Assembly (NCBI RefSeq): GCF_900240265.1
Contig: NZ_LT964740.1
Span: 22,503 to 86,502, forward strand
From: Galactobacillus timonensis
GTDB taxonomy: Bacteria > Bacillota_I > Bacilli_A > Erysipelotrichales > Erysipelotrichaceae
Direction of reading: 5' to 3'
DNA length: 64,000 nt
The position numbers were made by a program, and so were the translations under genes. This document shows positions 33,915 to 42,592 of this stretch, piece after piece. Position 1 is the stretch's first letter. Every line of letters begins with the position of its first letter. Under the pieces are notes generated by a model that worked only from the letters and a program-made list of their open reading frames with translations, was not told the DNA's origin and did no database searches.

Positions 33915-34801
33915 TTGAATTTCTCCACTTCCATATGCAGGTCAATCTGATACTGGTCCCGCACCTTCTGCTGGATCTCTTCCACAAGCTGAAGGAAATC
34001 GTCTGCCGTCGCATTGCCGGCGTTGACGATGAAGTTGCTGTGCTTTTCGGATACCTGAGCGTCACCGCACCTGTGTCCCCGATACCCGATGCCGTCGACA
34101 AGCTTCCATGCCTGCAGGCTGTCCGGGTTGCGGAAGACGGAGCCGGCACTGGGCATATTGAGCGGCTGGGAAGCCATGCGGCGTTCACGTCTTGAATCCA
34201 TGAGTTCATGAATTTCGGTCGGATCTTCGCTCTGCAGTACCATGCGTACGGCAATGATGACCCAGTCGGAATGCGACTGGAACAAAGATGTCCGATAAGC
34301 AAAGCCGCATTCGCTGGCCGGGATCCATTCAAAGCGTCCGTCACGGTATACAAATACGGCATCAAGAACGTGGCTCATGTCCGACCGGTAGGCACCGGCG
34401 TTCATGAACGCAGCGCCGCCGACGGTGCCGGGAATGCCGCTGGCAAATTCCAGGCCGCTGAGCCCCTTCTCCATCGCCTTGTAGCTGAGGGCGATGATGG
34501 AACAGCCGGCCTCGGCCAGGACACAGTTATGGACAAAGGAAAAGTTGTTGAATTTCTTGAGGCGGATCACGGCGCCATGAAACGGTTCATCGGAACACAG
34601 CAGATTGGAGCCGTTGCCGAAAATCTTGAAGGGAACACCGGCATGACGCAGAATCCGGATCACCGCATCGAGGGCAACCATGTTGTCAGGATAAATGACA
34701 TAATCCGCAGGTCCGCCGATATGCAGGGTCGTTAACTCTGCCAGAGGCTTATCCACCTCTACGGTGGCAATCTGGGAAAGGATCTTCTCAAGCTCTTTCA
34801 T
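33905..34801 (-). CDS. murB: UDP-N-acetylenolpyruvoylglucosamine reductase
   Basis: A 298-aa type II MurB that reduces UDP-GlcNAc-enolpyruvate to UDP-MurNAc using FAD and NADPH. FAD-binding segments are IFGNGSNLL and GIPGTVGGAAFMNAGAY. The catalytic Ser is in PSAGSVFRNP and the acid in VSEKHSNFIVN. It overlaps murG by 14 nt and ftsQ by 10 nt, so the three are translationally coupled. Confidence 0.94.
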   Translation of the reverse strand: MKELEKILSQIATVEVDKPLAELTTLHIGGPADYVIYPDNMVALDAVIRILRHAGVPFKIFGNGSNLLCSDEPFHGAVIRLKKFNNFSFVHNCVLAEAGCSIIALSYKAMEKGLSGLEFASGIPGTVGGAAFMNAGAYRSDMSHVLDAVFVYRDGRFEWIPASECGFAYRTSLFQSHSDWVIIAVRMVLQSEDPTEIHELMDSRRERRMASQPLNMPSAGSVFRNPDSLQAWKLVDGIGYRGHRCGDAQVSEKHSNFIVNAGNATADDFLQLVEEIQQKVRDQYQIDLHMEVEKFNWK

Positions 34802-35864
34802 GTGCTATCTCCATCAGCCAGTCGGCTGTCGTTTCGGCCGCAGCGGGGCGGGCCAGAGTCTTTGCCTTGAGGGACATGGCGGTACGTGCCGCTTCGTCCT
34901 TCATCAGGCGGTTGACGGCGTCAGCCAGACGTTCGCCGCTGAGATCCTTTTCTTCGATCATCTCGGCAGCGCCGGCATTGACGAATTCCCGGGCGTTATA
35001 GACCTGGTGGTTGTTGGGTACGTAGGGGGAAGGGATCAGGATCGCCGCTGTCCCGAGCGCAGACGCTTCGGCCAGCGTCGTCGCTCCCGCTCTCAATACG
35101 GCAAGGTCACACTGCCGAAGCATGGCGGAGCCGTTGACAAATTCAACGATGTGGACATTCGCATTCTGGGCATGGACAAAGTGATAATCATTTGCCTTGC
35201 CCGCTGCGATCAGCACCTGAAAATCCGGATCCAACAGACCCAGGGCATCATCGACAGCCGCCGAGACGGAATCCGAGCCAAGTGACCCCATCATGACAAA
35301 CACAAAGGGCCGCAGCGGATTGAGGCCGTAGGCTTCAAGAAGCTCGGGATGAGGCGCCTGACGGACGGCATGCGTCGCCTGCGGGTTGCCAAGACACCTT
35401 GCCTTTGCAATGCCTTCGATGCTGGAGGGATAGGCCGCCTCCACGGCATCCGCATAGCGTACAAGATACCGGTTGGCTTTGCCCATGAACGAATTCTGTT
35501 CGCTGATCATCGTCGGAATATGAAGACGATGGGCGGCGGTGATCACGGGGACGCTGATGTAGTTGCCAAAGCCGACCACCGCATCGGGCTTTTCCTTCTG
35601 CAGGATGTCAGCACATTCCCTTTCCTCTTTGATCATGGAAACAGCACTTTCAACCTTGTTCCAGAGGCCGCCATAGGTGCTTTTGACTTCAATGCCGATG
35701 AAGCGGTAGCCTGCCGATGGGATCAGGGTCGCTTCCATGCGGGACGAGGAGCCGATGAATACGACTTCAAGCCCCGGATTCTTTTCAATCAGTACTTCGG
35801 CAAGGGCGAGACCGGGATAAATATGTCCGCCGGTTCCCCCTGCCGCAATCATTACCTTTTTCAT
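34788..35864 (-). CDS. murG: UDP-GlcNAc:lipid I transferase MurG
   Basis: A 358-aa GT-B enzyme making lipid II at the inner membrane face. It starts MKKVMIAAGGTGGHIYPGLALAE, has GFGNYISVPVITAA and MISEQNSFMGKANR, and the donor site ASALGTAAILIPSPYVPNNHQ. ATG 35864 has no convincing ribosome binding site. An extended -10 TGATAGAAT (35883-35875) ends 10 nt upstream, so the mRNA would have almost no leader. An in-frame GTG at 35870 is possible. Confidence 0.94.
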   Translation of the reverse strand: MKKVMIAAGGTGGHIYPGLALAEVLIEKNPGLEVVFIGSSSRMEATLIPSAGYRFIGIEVKSTYGGLWNKVESAVSMIKEERECADILQKEKPDAVVGFGNYISVPVITAAHRLHIPTMISEQNSFMGKANRYLVRYADAVEAAYPSSIEGIAKARCLGNPQATHAVRQAPHPELLEAYGLNPLRPFVFVMMGSLGSDSVSAAVDDALGLLDPDFQVLIAAGKANDYHFVHAQNANVHIVEFVNGSAMLRQCDLAVLRAGATTLAEASALGTAAILIPSPYVPNNHQVYNAREFVNAGAAEMIEEKDLSGERLADAVNRLMKDEAARTAMSLKAKTLARPAAAETTADWLMEIAHERA

Positions 35865-35900
35865 AAGCACCGCAATTCTATCACACCGCCTGTGCCCTTA

Positions 35901-38198
35901 TCAGTGCCTGGTTGCATGGGAATTGGTGCGGCGATGATGACATAAAACAAGGCCGGCAAGAACAATCCCGCTGCAGAAACTGATCACAACGCCTTCTTTG
36001 AACATTGGAACCGCATACTGAAACAAAATATCAGATGTACCGGCCGGCAATACGAGGCCGATGAAGCCGCCGTCGCTGACAATCGTTTGTGCCGCCTGCC
36101 CGTTGACGGCAACGCTCCAGCCCTGCGCTGCCGGTACGCTGAATACCCAGAAGGCATCCGCGTCATTGGTAATTGTAAATGACAGCGACGTACCGCTGTA
36201 CGTTACCGGCGAAGCAGACATTGGTACCTCTGAACATGTGTCCAAAAGATCTTCATACATGTCATCCGGTACGACCGCTGTAGTTTCCAGCAGTGAAAGG
36301 ATCCGTTCATGGTTTTCTTCGGGCTGCTCGGCAAGCTGGTCGAGAAGCGAAGCTCTGCTCAGATCCCTGACGCGGAATGCCATACCCTCTACACTGTCAT
36401 TTTGATAGACGTTGAAGTGCTCGCTTGAAAAGAACGGCTCATCGCTTCGTACCGAAGAATACTTGGGTGAACAGATGGAATACTTCGTATCGAGCAATGC
36501 AAACTGGCCCGCATCCTGCAGATTGAACTGCCAGCTGACATCCGGATAGAGGCCATACCAGGAGAGATAATCATGCAGTGAGGGTTCATAGAGGCTGTCG
36601 TAGCTTGAAAGCGAAGGAATGCCATAGTACATGCCCGCATTGGCAAGGGCGTTCTGATCACTCTGAATACCGGTTTCAAGATCGACGCGGAAGAATGAGG
36701 AGTCCATCTCTTTCAGCTGCGTCATGATGAATTGAATCTCTTCATCATAGGCAAGATATTCGGCTTCACTTCCTTCGCTGATGGCACTGCGCATGGAATA
36801 ATTTCCGAGTAACAGCGCTTCCGAAACAGCAAGAACCATGACAGCCTTCTTCCTTCCACGAATCAGAAGAACCGTTTCCAGGATCACAAAGACGGCCCCC
36901 GCCGCTAACATCAGCCGTTCCGGATAATGATCATGAAAAGAAATGCCGCTGCATGCCGGAATCACTACGCCAAGACATGCGATTATCAGCACCAGGACAG
37001 CAGCACTCCGTTTCAGCACAGCCGGCTCCAGCGCATTTTCAAAAGCTTCAGAGCCAAGCAGCACCAGGCAGAGTACCGCCATGAACGAATAGCGCAACGA
37101 ATACGTCAGATGAAAGAACAGTCCGATCTGCGGAGAGGCAAACATGGCGAGTGTCACAGCGAAAATCATCCGGTTCCACTTCTTCCCCCTGAAAGCCTGA
37201 GGCACCAGCAGCAGAGAAAGCGTCCCGGCATAGGTACCGATCTGATAGAAGTAGTACCAGTAATCGTGATACAGGAGATTGCTGCCGCGGATCACCGGAA
37301 TGAAAAAGCTCATCACAATGGCGCAGATATTGGTAAGGCTCCAGTGACTGTAATGATTCAGCGACGTGGAAAGACGCGGACTGTTGAGCATCGCGTGAAG
37401 AGTTGGAACGACAAGGAAGCCGGCAAGGCCGATGCCAAGCAGAATCAGAACCAGTGACTGCAAGGCAGTACCAACAAACGAGGAGGAAAAGCTCCCTGAA
37501 CGAGTCTGTTTACTCTCTTTCCAGCGGACAATGAAGTAAAGGATGCCGAATACACCCAGCGGCCAGAGAAGATAGAAATTGATGCATGAAAGAAGAGCGC
37601 TCGCAAAGGCGAGCAGATAAGGCCGCCGTTTCTGGATCATGTCTTCCAGACCCGCCAGAAACAGCGGAAGGAAGGCATAGAAGCTCAGAAACTGAACCTG
37701 CTCAAGAAAGACATCACTCCAGCCGCTGAACATGAACAGGATGCTGAAAAGAGCGACGGAGCGATCCGAGCGGTGCAGGCGACGCAGCCATACAGAACAG
37801 CAGACACATGCCGTAAGCAGGCGCAGTCCGGTGAGAAGAAACTGTACCGTTGGAAGATAGGAAATCACCTGAAACAGCAGATAGCCAAACCAGGCAAACG
37901 GATCCCCGATCAGAAACAGAGCCTTTGAAGTATAGAACGAATTGCCGAGAAAGCTGTTCCAGCTCCAGAAGATCTGTCCGCTGTCGATCAGACGATAGAA
38001 CTCACGGTAATACGGCAGCGACTGGCGCACATAGTCATAGGAAATCAGATACGTATCTTCCAGAGACAGACTCTGATGCCTCAAAAGCGAATATACAAGC
38101 TTCCAGCTGTACGGCAGAAAGTACACAAAAAGAAGGCAGACCGCCAGCAGCGCAAGCCGTAAATAAAAACGGGTCGAAGAATGATTCACATGTTTCAT
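35901..38198 (-). CDS. YfhO-family membrane protein
   Basis: A 765-aa polytopic protein with about 12-13 hydrophobic helices and a large extracellular C-terminal part, of the YfhO type linked to glycosylation of wall or lipoteichoic polymers. Typical early motif: DSGQIFWSWNSFLGNSFY. The ATG at 38198 is preceded 7 nt upstream by an extended -10 TGCTAGAAT with no ribosome binding site. A GTG at 38222 is in frame but would start upstream of that promoter. Its start region is duplicated at 39341-39381, beyond the acyltransferase gene. Confidence 0.82.
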   Translation of the reverse strand: MKHVNHSSTRFYLRLALLAVCLLFVYFLPYSWKLVYSLLRHQSLSLEDTYLISYDYVRQSLPYYREFYRLIDSGQIFWSWNSFLGNSFYTSKALFLIGDPFAWFGYLLFQVISYLPTVQFLLTGLRLLTACVCCSVWLRRLHRSDRSVALFSILFMFSGWSDVFLEQVQFLSFYAFLPLFLAGLEDMIQKRRPYLLAFASALLSCINFYLLWPLGVFGILYFIVRWKESKQTRSGSFSSSFVGTALQSLVLILLGIGLAGFLVVPTLHAMLNSPRLSTSLNHYSHWSLTNICAIVMSFFIPVIRGSNLLYHDYWYYFYQIGTYAGTLSLLLVPQAFRGKKWNRMIFAVTLAMFASPQIGLFFHLTYSLRYSFMAVLCLVLLGSEAFENALEPAVLKRSAAVLVLIIACLGVVIPACSGISFHDHYPERLMLAAGAVFVILETVLLIRGRKKAVMVLAVSEALLLGNYSMRSAISEGSEAEYLAYDEEIQFIMTQLKEMDSSFFRVDLETGIQSDQNALANAGMYYGIPSLSSYDSLYEPSLHDYLSWYGLYPDVSWQFNLQDAGQFALLDTKYSICSPKYSSVRSDEPFFSSEHFNVYQNDSVEGMAFRVRDLSRASLLDQLAEQPEENHERILSLLETTAVVPDDMYEDLLDTCSEVPMSASPVTYSGTSLSFTITNDADAFWVFSVPAAQGWSVAVNGQAAQTIVSDGGFIGLVLPAGTSDILFQYAVPMFKEGVVISFCSGIVLAGLVLCHHRRTNSHATRH

Positions 38199-38214
38199 CG
38201 GTAAAATTCTAGCA
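38174..38214. repeat. Direct repeat copy A (yfhO start and promoter)
   Basis: A 41-bp segment that matches 39341-39381 at 38 of 41 positions. It covers the first codons of yfhO, the ATG and the extended -10 TGCTAGAAT. Confidence 0.85.
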
Positions 38215-38223
38215 GAATACACC

Positions 38224-39234
38224 TTATTTCGTTTTATCTTCTAATTTTTTGTTTTTCTGAATTGAAATATGATTTTTGCAATAGATATAAAGCCAACTGA
38301 AAATACTGCACATTAGGACTGTGAAAAGGAACGTCTGAATGATCTTTTCAGGAGAACTCCATAACGCATAAAAATACATATGGCTGTAATAAAACAGTCT
38401 GCTTGCTTTCCTTGCTGTGCTGGCAGATCTGACAGGCCTGGAGACGCTTAAGCTCCATGCAGAAATCCAGAGAATGGAAAAGTACGCCGGGAATGAAACG
38501 GTTGAATATCCGATGTGAAACACAAACGAAATCGTAATAGCGGCCGCAATCACAACTGCTCCATATGGCCATTTCTTTATGAGGGTATTGAGATTTTTAT
38601 AAACCAGTCCGCCAAGCAACAGGTAAGCCGGGGCTGTGAACAGTCTGCCGTTCCGGATGGTATCGATCATGATCTGCTTATACGAAATCTGATTCAAATA
38701 CGCCGCGAACACAAAGAAAAGAATGCTTGTGATTACCATCAAACTCTGCTTTTCACTGCCACTGTGCGTGCAAAAAAAGTGAAGAAAAATCAGGCCGTAA
38801 ATCATCGCCAGAAGATACCACAGCTGCCATGAAAGATTCTGCTCACCGGCAAAGAGATAATTCCGAAGCACTAATAAAATGACGTCCGTCAAACTGGTCC
38901 CTGTTGAATACTTGAAAATCCAGCCTTTGATCGATAAGGGAAGATATATAACAGACAACAGAACATAAAGACGAAGAAATTTTTTCAGCTCATTAATAAT
39001 CACCTGACGATTTCCTGTTTCATGGATCCTTTTGAAAATGAAAAAGCCGCTGAACGTAAAGAAAAAAGGAACAGCCAATGCTTCTAAATAAGCAAAAATG
39101 GTGATCGCCAGAGCAGACGAAAAGACTTTAATAAGGTCGGTATGGATTGCTATCACAAGAACTGCGGCAAGGAATTTGATCCAGTCCGCAATGTAGTATT
39201 GTCGCCGATTCAAATCTTCAATCTCCCCTTTCAT
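38224..39234 (-). CDS. Acyltransferase 3 family membrane protein
   Basis: A 336-aa integral membrane O-acyltransferase with about ten helices. The family His is seen in VLVIAIHTDLIKV after the RRQYYIADWIKFLAA opening, and PFFFTFSGFF is the next conserved segment. Likely role: acetylation of a surface polysaccharide. The gene is clearly more AT-rich than its neighbours and is bounded by 41-bp direct repeats, signs of recent arrival. ATG 39234 has no ribosome binding site; TTG 39213 has GGGGAG upstream and would start at NRRQYY, so the true start is uncertain. Confidence 0.78.
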   Translation of the reverse strand: MKGEIEDLNRRQYYIADWIKFLAAVLVIAIHTDLIKVFSSALAITIFAYLEALAVPFFFTFSGFFIFKRIHETGNRQVIINELKKFLRLYVLLSVIYLPLSIKGWIFKYSTGTSLTDVILLVLRNYLFAGEQNLSWQLWYLLAMIYGLIFLHFFCTHSGSEKQSLMVITSILFFVFAAYLNQISYKQIMIDTIRNGRLFTAPAYLLLGGLVYKNLNTLIKKWPYGAVVIAAAITISFVFHIGYSTVSFPAYFSILWISAWSLSVSRPVRSASTARKASRLFYYSHMYFYALWSSPEKIIQTFLFTVLMCSIFSWLYIYCKNHISIQKNKKLEDKTK

Positions 39235-39340
39235 TGTTTTCGTTTCATTCTCTTAAGTCCAGTAAAATAGAGTCAATTTGCCGCTTTATCGCTTTCTTCT
39301 TCACAAAGAAGGACCTTAACCCGAAAAAATTACGGACGGA

Positions 39341-39381
39341 TCGAAGAATGATGCACGTGTTTCATCTGTAAAATTCTAGCA
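39341..39381. repeat. Direct repeat copy B (vestigial yfhO start)
   Basis: Matches 38174-38214 at 38 of 41 positions. On the minus strand it still encodes MKHVHHSSIRP followed by a stop, with the same TGCTAGAAT 7 nt before the ATG. It marks the former position of the yfhO 5' end. Confidence 0.85.
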
Positions 39382-39440
39382 CAGAGCCGCGAGAGACAAT
39401 CCGGACGGGATTGTGTTTTCGCTTCCAAAAGCATATACAT

Positions 39441-39449
39441 TGGTACAAT
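39441..39449 (+). promoter_or_regulatory. Extended -10 of DUF362 gene
   Basis: TGGTACAAT, 21 nt before the ATG at 39471; no strong -35. Confidence 0.5.
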
Positions 39450-39470
39450 AGTCATATAGGAGGTTTCATC

Positions 39471-40463
39471 ATGTCAGAAACCAGAGACGGCAGTGTTTAT
39501 GTTCCGTATGATCAGCGTACGGGCGGTGAATCCATCGTTTACTTTACGAGAGATCTTTCGGCAGCGGGGCTGAAGAAAGCCTATGAAAAGGTCAATTCGG
39601 TCATTCATGGAAAGATCGCGATCAAGCTCCACACCGGTGAGAAAAACGGTCCGAACATTCTTCCCCGTCCCTGGGTTGAGGAACTGATCAAGGATGATAT
39701 TCCGGGCGGTACGATCGTTGAGACCAATACGTATTATGAAGGCGACCGCTATACAACTGAGCAGCACCGTGAAACCCTGAAGGTCAACGGATGGACCTTC
39801 TGTCCGGTCGACATCATGGATGCGGACGGTACGGCGGATCTTCCGGTCAAGGGCGGCAAGTGGTTCGACCACATGAGCGTCGGAAAAAATCTGTTGAACT
39901 ATGATTCGCTTGTGGTTCTCACCCATTTCAAAGGTCATACCCAGGGCGGCTTCGGCGGCTCCAACAAGAACATCGGTATCGGCTGTGCTGACGGCCGCAT
40001 TGGTAAAGCCATGATCCATACCTATCCGGGCAAAGATCAGTGGTCCATTGGTGAAGAAGAGTTCATGGAGCGGATCGCGGAATCCAGCAAGTCGGTCGTG
40101 GATCATTTCGCTCCTTCGATCTGCTTTGTCAATGTGATGCGCAACATGTCAGTTTCCTGCGATTGCGAAGGCCTCGCTGCCCAGCCAGTCGTAACACCAA
40201 ACGTTGGTATCCTTGCCTCGCTGGATATCTGTGCCATTGACTCAGCAAGCGTCGACATGATCTTCGCAATGAGCGAGCGTGACAAGCACGACATGGTCGA
40301 GCGTATGGAAAGCCGTCACGGTCTGCGTCAGCTTTCTTACATGCATGAGCTTGGCATGGGCAACCGTAAGTATGTCCTGATCGATCTTGACAACAACGAG
40401 GTTCGCATCACCGCAAAAGATGCGGTCAAAGATGTGAAGCCATTCAAGGTGCGTCCGATCTGA
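39471..40463 (+). CDS. DUF362 domain protein
   Basis: A 330-aa protein of the DUF362 family. It has the conserved IKLHTGEKNG, LVVLTHFKGHTQGGFGGSNKNIGIGCADGRIGK and ASLDICAIDSASVDMI blocks. Some DUF362 proteins carry a C-terminal ferredoxin domain; this one does not. Function is not established; links to Fe-S or corrinoid proteins have been proposed for relatives. ATG 39471 follows TAGGAGG at 9 nt. It is a single-gene unit with its own promoter and terminator. Confidence 0.8.
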   Translation: MSETRDGSVYVPYDQRTGGESIVYFTRDLSAAGLKKAYEKVNSVIHGKIAIKLHTGEKNGPNILPRPWVEELIKDDIPGGTIVETNTYYEGDRYTTEQHRETLKVNGWTFCPVDIMDADGTADLPVKGGKWFDHMSVGKNLLNYDSLVVLTHFKGHTQGGFGGSNKNIGIGCADGRIGKAMIHTYPGKDQWSIGEEEFMERIAESSKSVVDHFAPSICFVNVMRNMSVSCDCEGLAAQPVVTPNVGILASLDICAIDSASVDMIFAMSERDKHDMVERMESRHGLRQLSYMHELGMGNRKYVLIDLDNNEVRITAKDAVKDVKPFKVRPI

Positions 40464-40479
40464 GCATCGTTATTTACAG

Positions 40480-40517
40480 AAAACAGCTCCTGCATTTGCG
40501 GGGGCTGTTTCTTTTTT
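40480..40517 (+). terminator. Terminator of DUF362 gene
   Basis: Stem AACAGCTCCTGC / GCGGGGGCTGTT with loop ATTT, then TCTTTTTT. Confidence 0.8.
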
Positions 40518-41059
40518 AAGAGATTTCATTAAACAAATCAGTTTCACAGGTTCTCACACCGAGCTAAAGCGGATGTTTTCTCTTGCAATGATGCACTGTA
40601 GAAATGCCGGTGTAGACTCACCCGTATCCTGGGCGCGTTGCAATATCCTTCCGAATGCCTGAAAAGTCTTGCATTGATTACCTGCTGCAAGAACAGTACA
40701 GCTTTCCCTTCCGCCACAGAAGCATTTCAATCCACTCTGCTAATATCAATTGCACTCAATGATTACAAACTACCAGGAGGACATCTGCGCCTTCAGCCTC
40801 CCGCGTGCTGAGCGACACAATGACAGAATAGTATACAGGCTGAATCCTTTGTCACGGTTTGTATTTGCAGTTTTATTCTGCTTTTCTGCGCCATTTTTCA
40901 AATGTACTTCTATCAAGTGATTCAGCTAACCGCTAGTCAGCAGATTCAATTGTACCTGAGGTACTTTCTTTTTCTTTACTGTTCCTGTTACTGGTGCCGG
41001 GGCTGTCACGAAAAAATTCACGGGAAACGTGACGACAGGAAGAATGAGATGGAATAAAG
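40518..41059. other. Non-coding gap at island edge
   Basis: About 540 bp between the DUF362 terminator and the toxin gene. I see no convincing coding frame, tRNA or structured element. The short open frames present have no ribosome binding site. It is probably decayed mobile DNA. Confidence 0.5.
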
Positions 41060-41509
41060 TCATGACAAAGAATCGAGAATACTGAGAAGAAGATCAATGT
41101 CTGTGGAAAACGGCAGCCGGTGCCCATTTGAGTAATCGTCGAGATATTTCTGGCATTCGGTTACAATGCGCTTTTCATTCTTATCAATCACAGTCTGAAT
41201 CGTCGTGGCAAATACATTGCCTTCGGTCCGGTATCTGACGAGGTACTTCTTAGTAACTGGAAACATCTTGATGTAATGCAAACCGTGATGATTTCCCGCA
41301 CGAGTTGTCGGCCTCGTTGGGAGCGCGAAATACTGGTCTTTCGGTGTGTTGGAAGAAATATTGGATCGCAGAGGAACAGCAAAGGACCTGTTCACGCCCT
41401 TATATTTTAAGCGGATGATTAGAACGCATGGGCGTGCTGTCTTCCTGAGCACCTCTGGGTCTTTTTGGAATTCCTTCAGCAGCGTCTGGTTGACCGTAAC
41501 AATCTTCAT
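41060..41509 (-). CDS. ToxN/AbiQ-like endoribonuclease toxin (type III TA candidate)
   Basis: A 149-aa basic protein beginning MKIVTVNQTLLKEFQKD. The pattern KYKGVNRSFAVPLRSNI, then GNHHGLHYIKMFPVTKKYL and a C-terminal helix with KRIVTECQKYL, resembles the compact ToxN/AbiQ/TenpN RNase fold. Those toxins are held in check by a repeat RNA encoded just upstream, with a leaky terminator between. Here a terminator-like hairpin (GGAAGCTTGCC/GGCAGGCTTCC plus TTTTTT) lies just before the gene, downstream of the R1 element. I see no tandem antitoxin repeats, so type III is a hypothesis. An upstream in-frame extension to 41590 overlaps R1 and is rejected. Confidence 0.5.
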   Translation of the reverse strand: MKIVTVNQTLLKEFQKDPEVLRKTARPCVLIIRLKYKGVNRSFAVPLRSNISSNTPKDQYFALPTRPTTRAGNHHGLHYIKMFPVTKKYLVRYRTEGNVFATTIQTVIDKNEKRIVTECQKYLDDYSNGHRLPFSTDIDLLLSILDSLS

Positions 41510-41523
41510 AGCATTACCAATCC

Positions 41524-41703
41524 TTAAAAAATGGAAGCCTGCCAACAGGCAAGCTTCCTTACACGTAAACGATATTCTACGCCGAAGCACCCCGTCGTTT
41601 GCGGAGGCTGAACATACACGTTCATAATATTCTGGCCGTTATGACCGGCAAGCCATTGGCTCACCCATAAAATAGCACAGAAAGTAGCAAGACGCCAGCG
41701 CAT
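41524..41703 (-). CDS. Small open frame inside R1 repeat, 59 aa
   Basis: A 59-codon frame, beginning MRWRLATFCAILWVSQWLAG and rich in aromatic residues. In the second R1 copy the same frame is stopped after 11 codons (ATT TAA), while the DNA is 97 percent identical. That argues that the DNA or RNA, not the peptide, is conserved. No good ribosome binding site is seen. Kept as a low-confidence frame. Confidence 0.25.
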   Translation of the reverse strand: MRWRLATFCAILWVSQWLAGHNGQNIMNVYVQPPQTTGCFGVEYRLRVRKLACWQASIF

Positions 41704-41713
41704 TTTTCTTAGT
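41531..41713 (-). repeat. R1 repeat, copy A
   Basis: A 183-bp segment, 97 percent identical to copy B at 44682-44864. On the minus strand it ends with a C(TTCG)G tetraloop hairpin nested in an AAACGA/TCGTTT stem, then a terminator-like hairpin and T-run. It lies directly upstream of the ToxN-like gene. Confidence 0.8.
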
Positions 41714-41808
41714 AAGGGACATAAAATTCTAACGGCTTTACAAGATAAATTTGCCCTCTGTTATAAGCCTCCAAAAGTACACTTTTCCAAATTATTGACT
41801 GGTTTTCC

Positions 41809-42423
<615 letters not shown>

Positions 42424-42444
42424 TCATTTTGCTCATTAACGCAA

Positions 42445-42487
42445 AAATGACCGAACTGGCGGCATTACTCCGTCATTCCGGTCATTT
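42445..42487. terminator. Hairpin upstream of recombinase gene
   Basis: Stem AAATGACCG / CGGTCATTT with A-runs and T-runs on either side; it could end transcription in either direction. Confidence 0.5.
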
Positions 42488-42496
42488 CTTAAGACA

Positions 42497-42528
42497 GAGA
42501 AAGCGCCGACAATAACGCCGACGCTTCC
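42497..42528 (-). terminator. Terminator of XRE/AlbA_2 operon
   Basis: Minus-strand stem AAGCGTCG / CGGCGCTT, loop GCGTTATTGT, then TCTCTGTCTT. Moderately strong. Confidence 0.5.
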
Positions 42529-42592
42529 ATCATCTTTAATATTCAGTTTTCGATGCTTATTACAAGCCGCAAATCAAACAGGGAATGCTTTC

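Noticed and set aside
40933..41127. 64-codon open frame overlapping the end of the toxin-like gene
   Set aside because: No ribosome binding site, odd composition, and it overlaps a better-supported gene in another frame.
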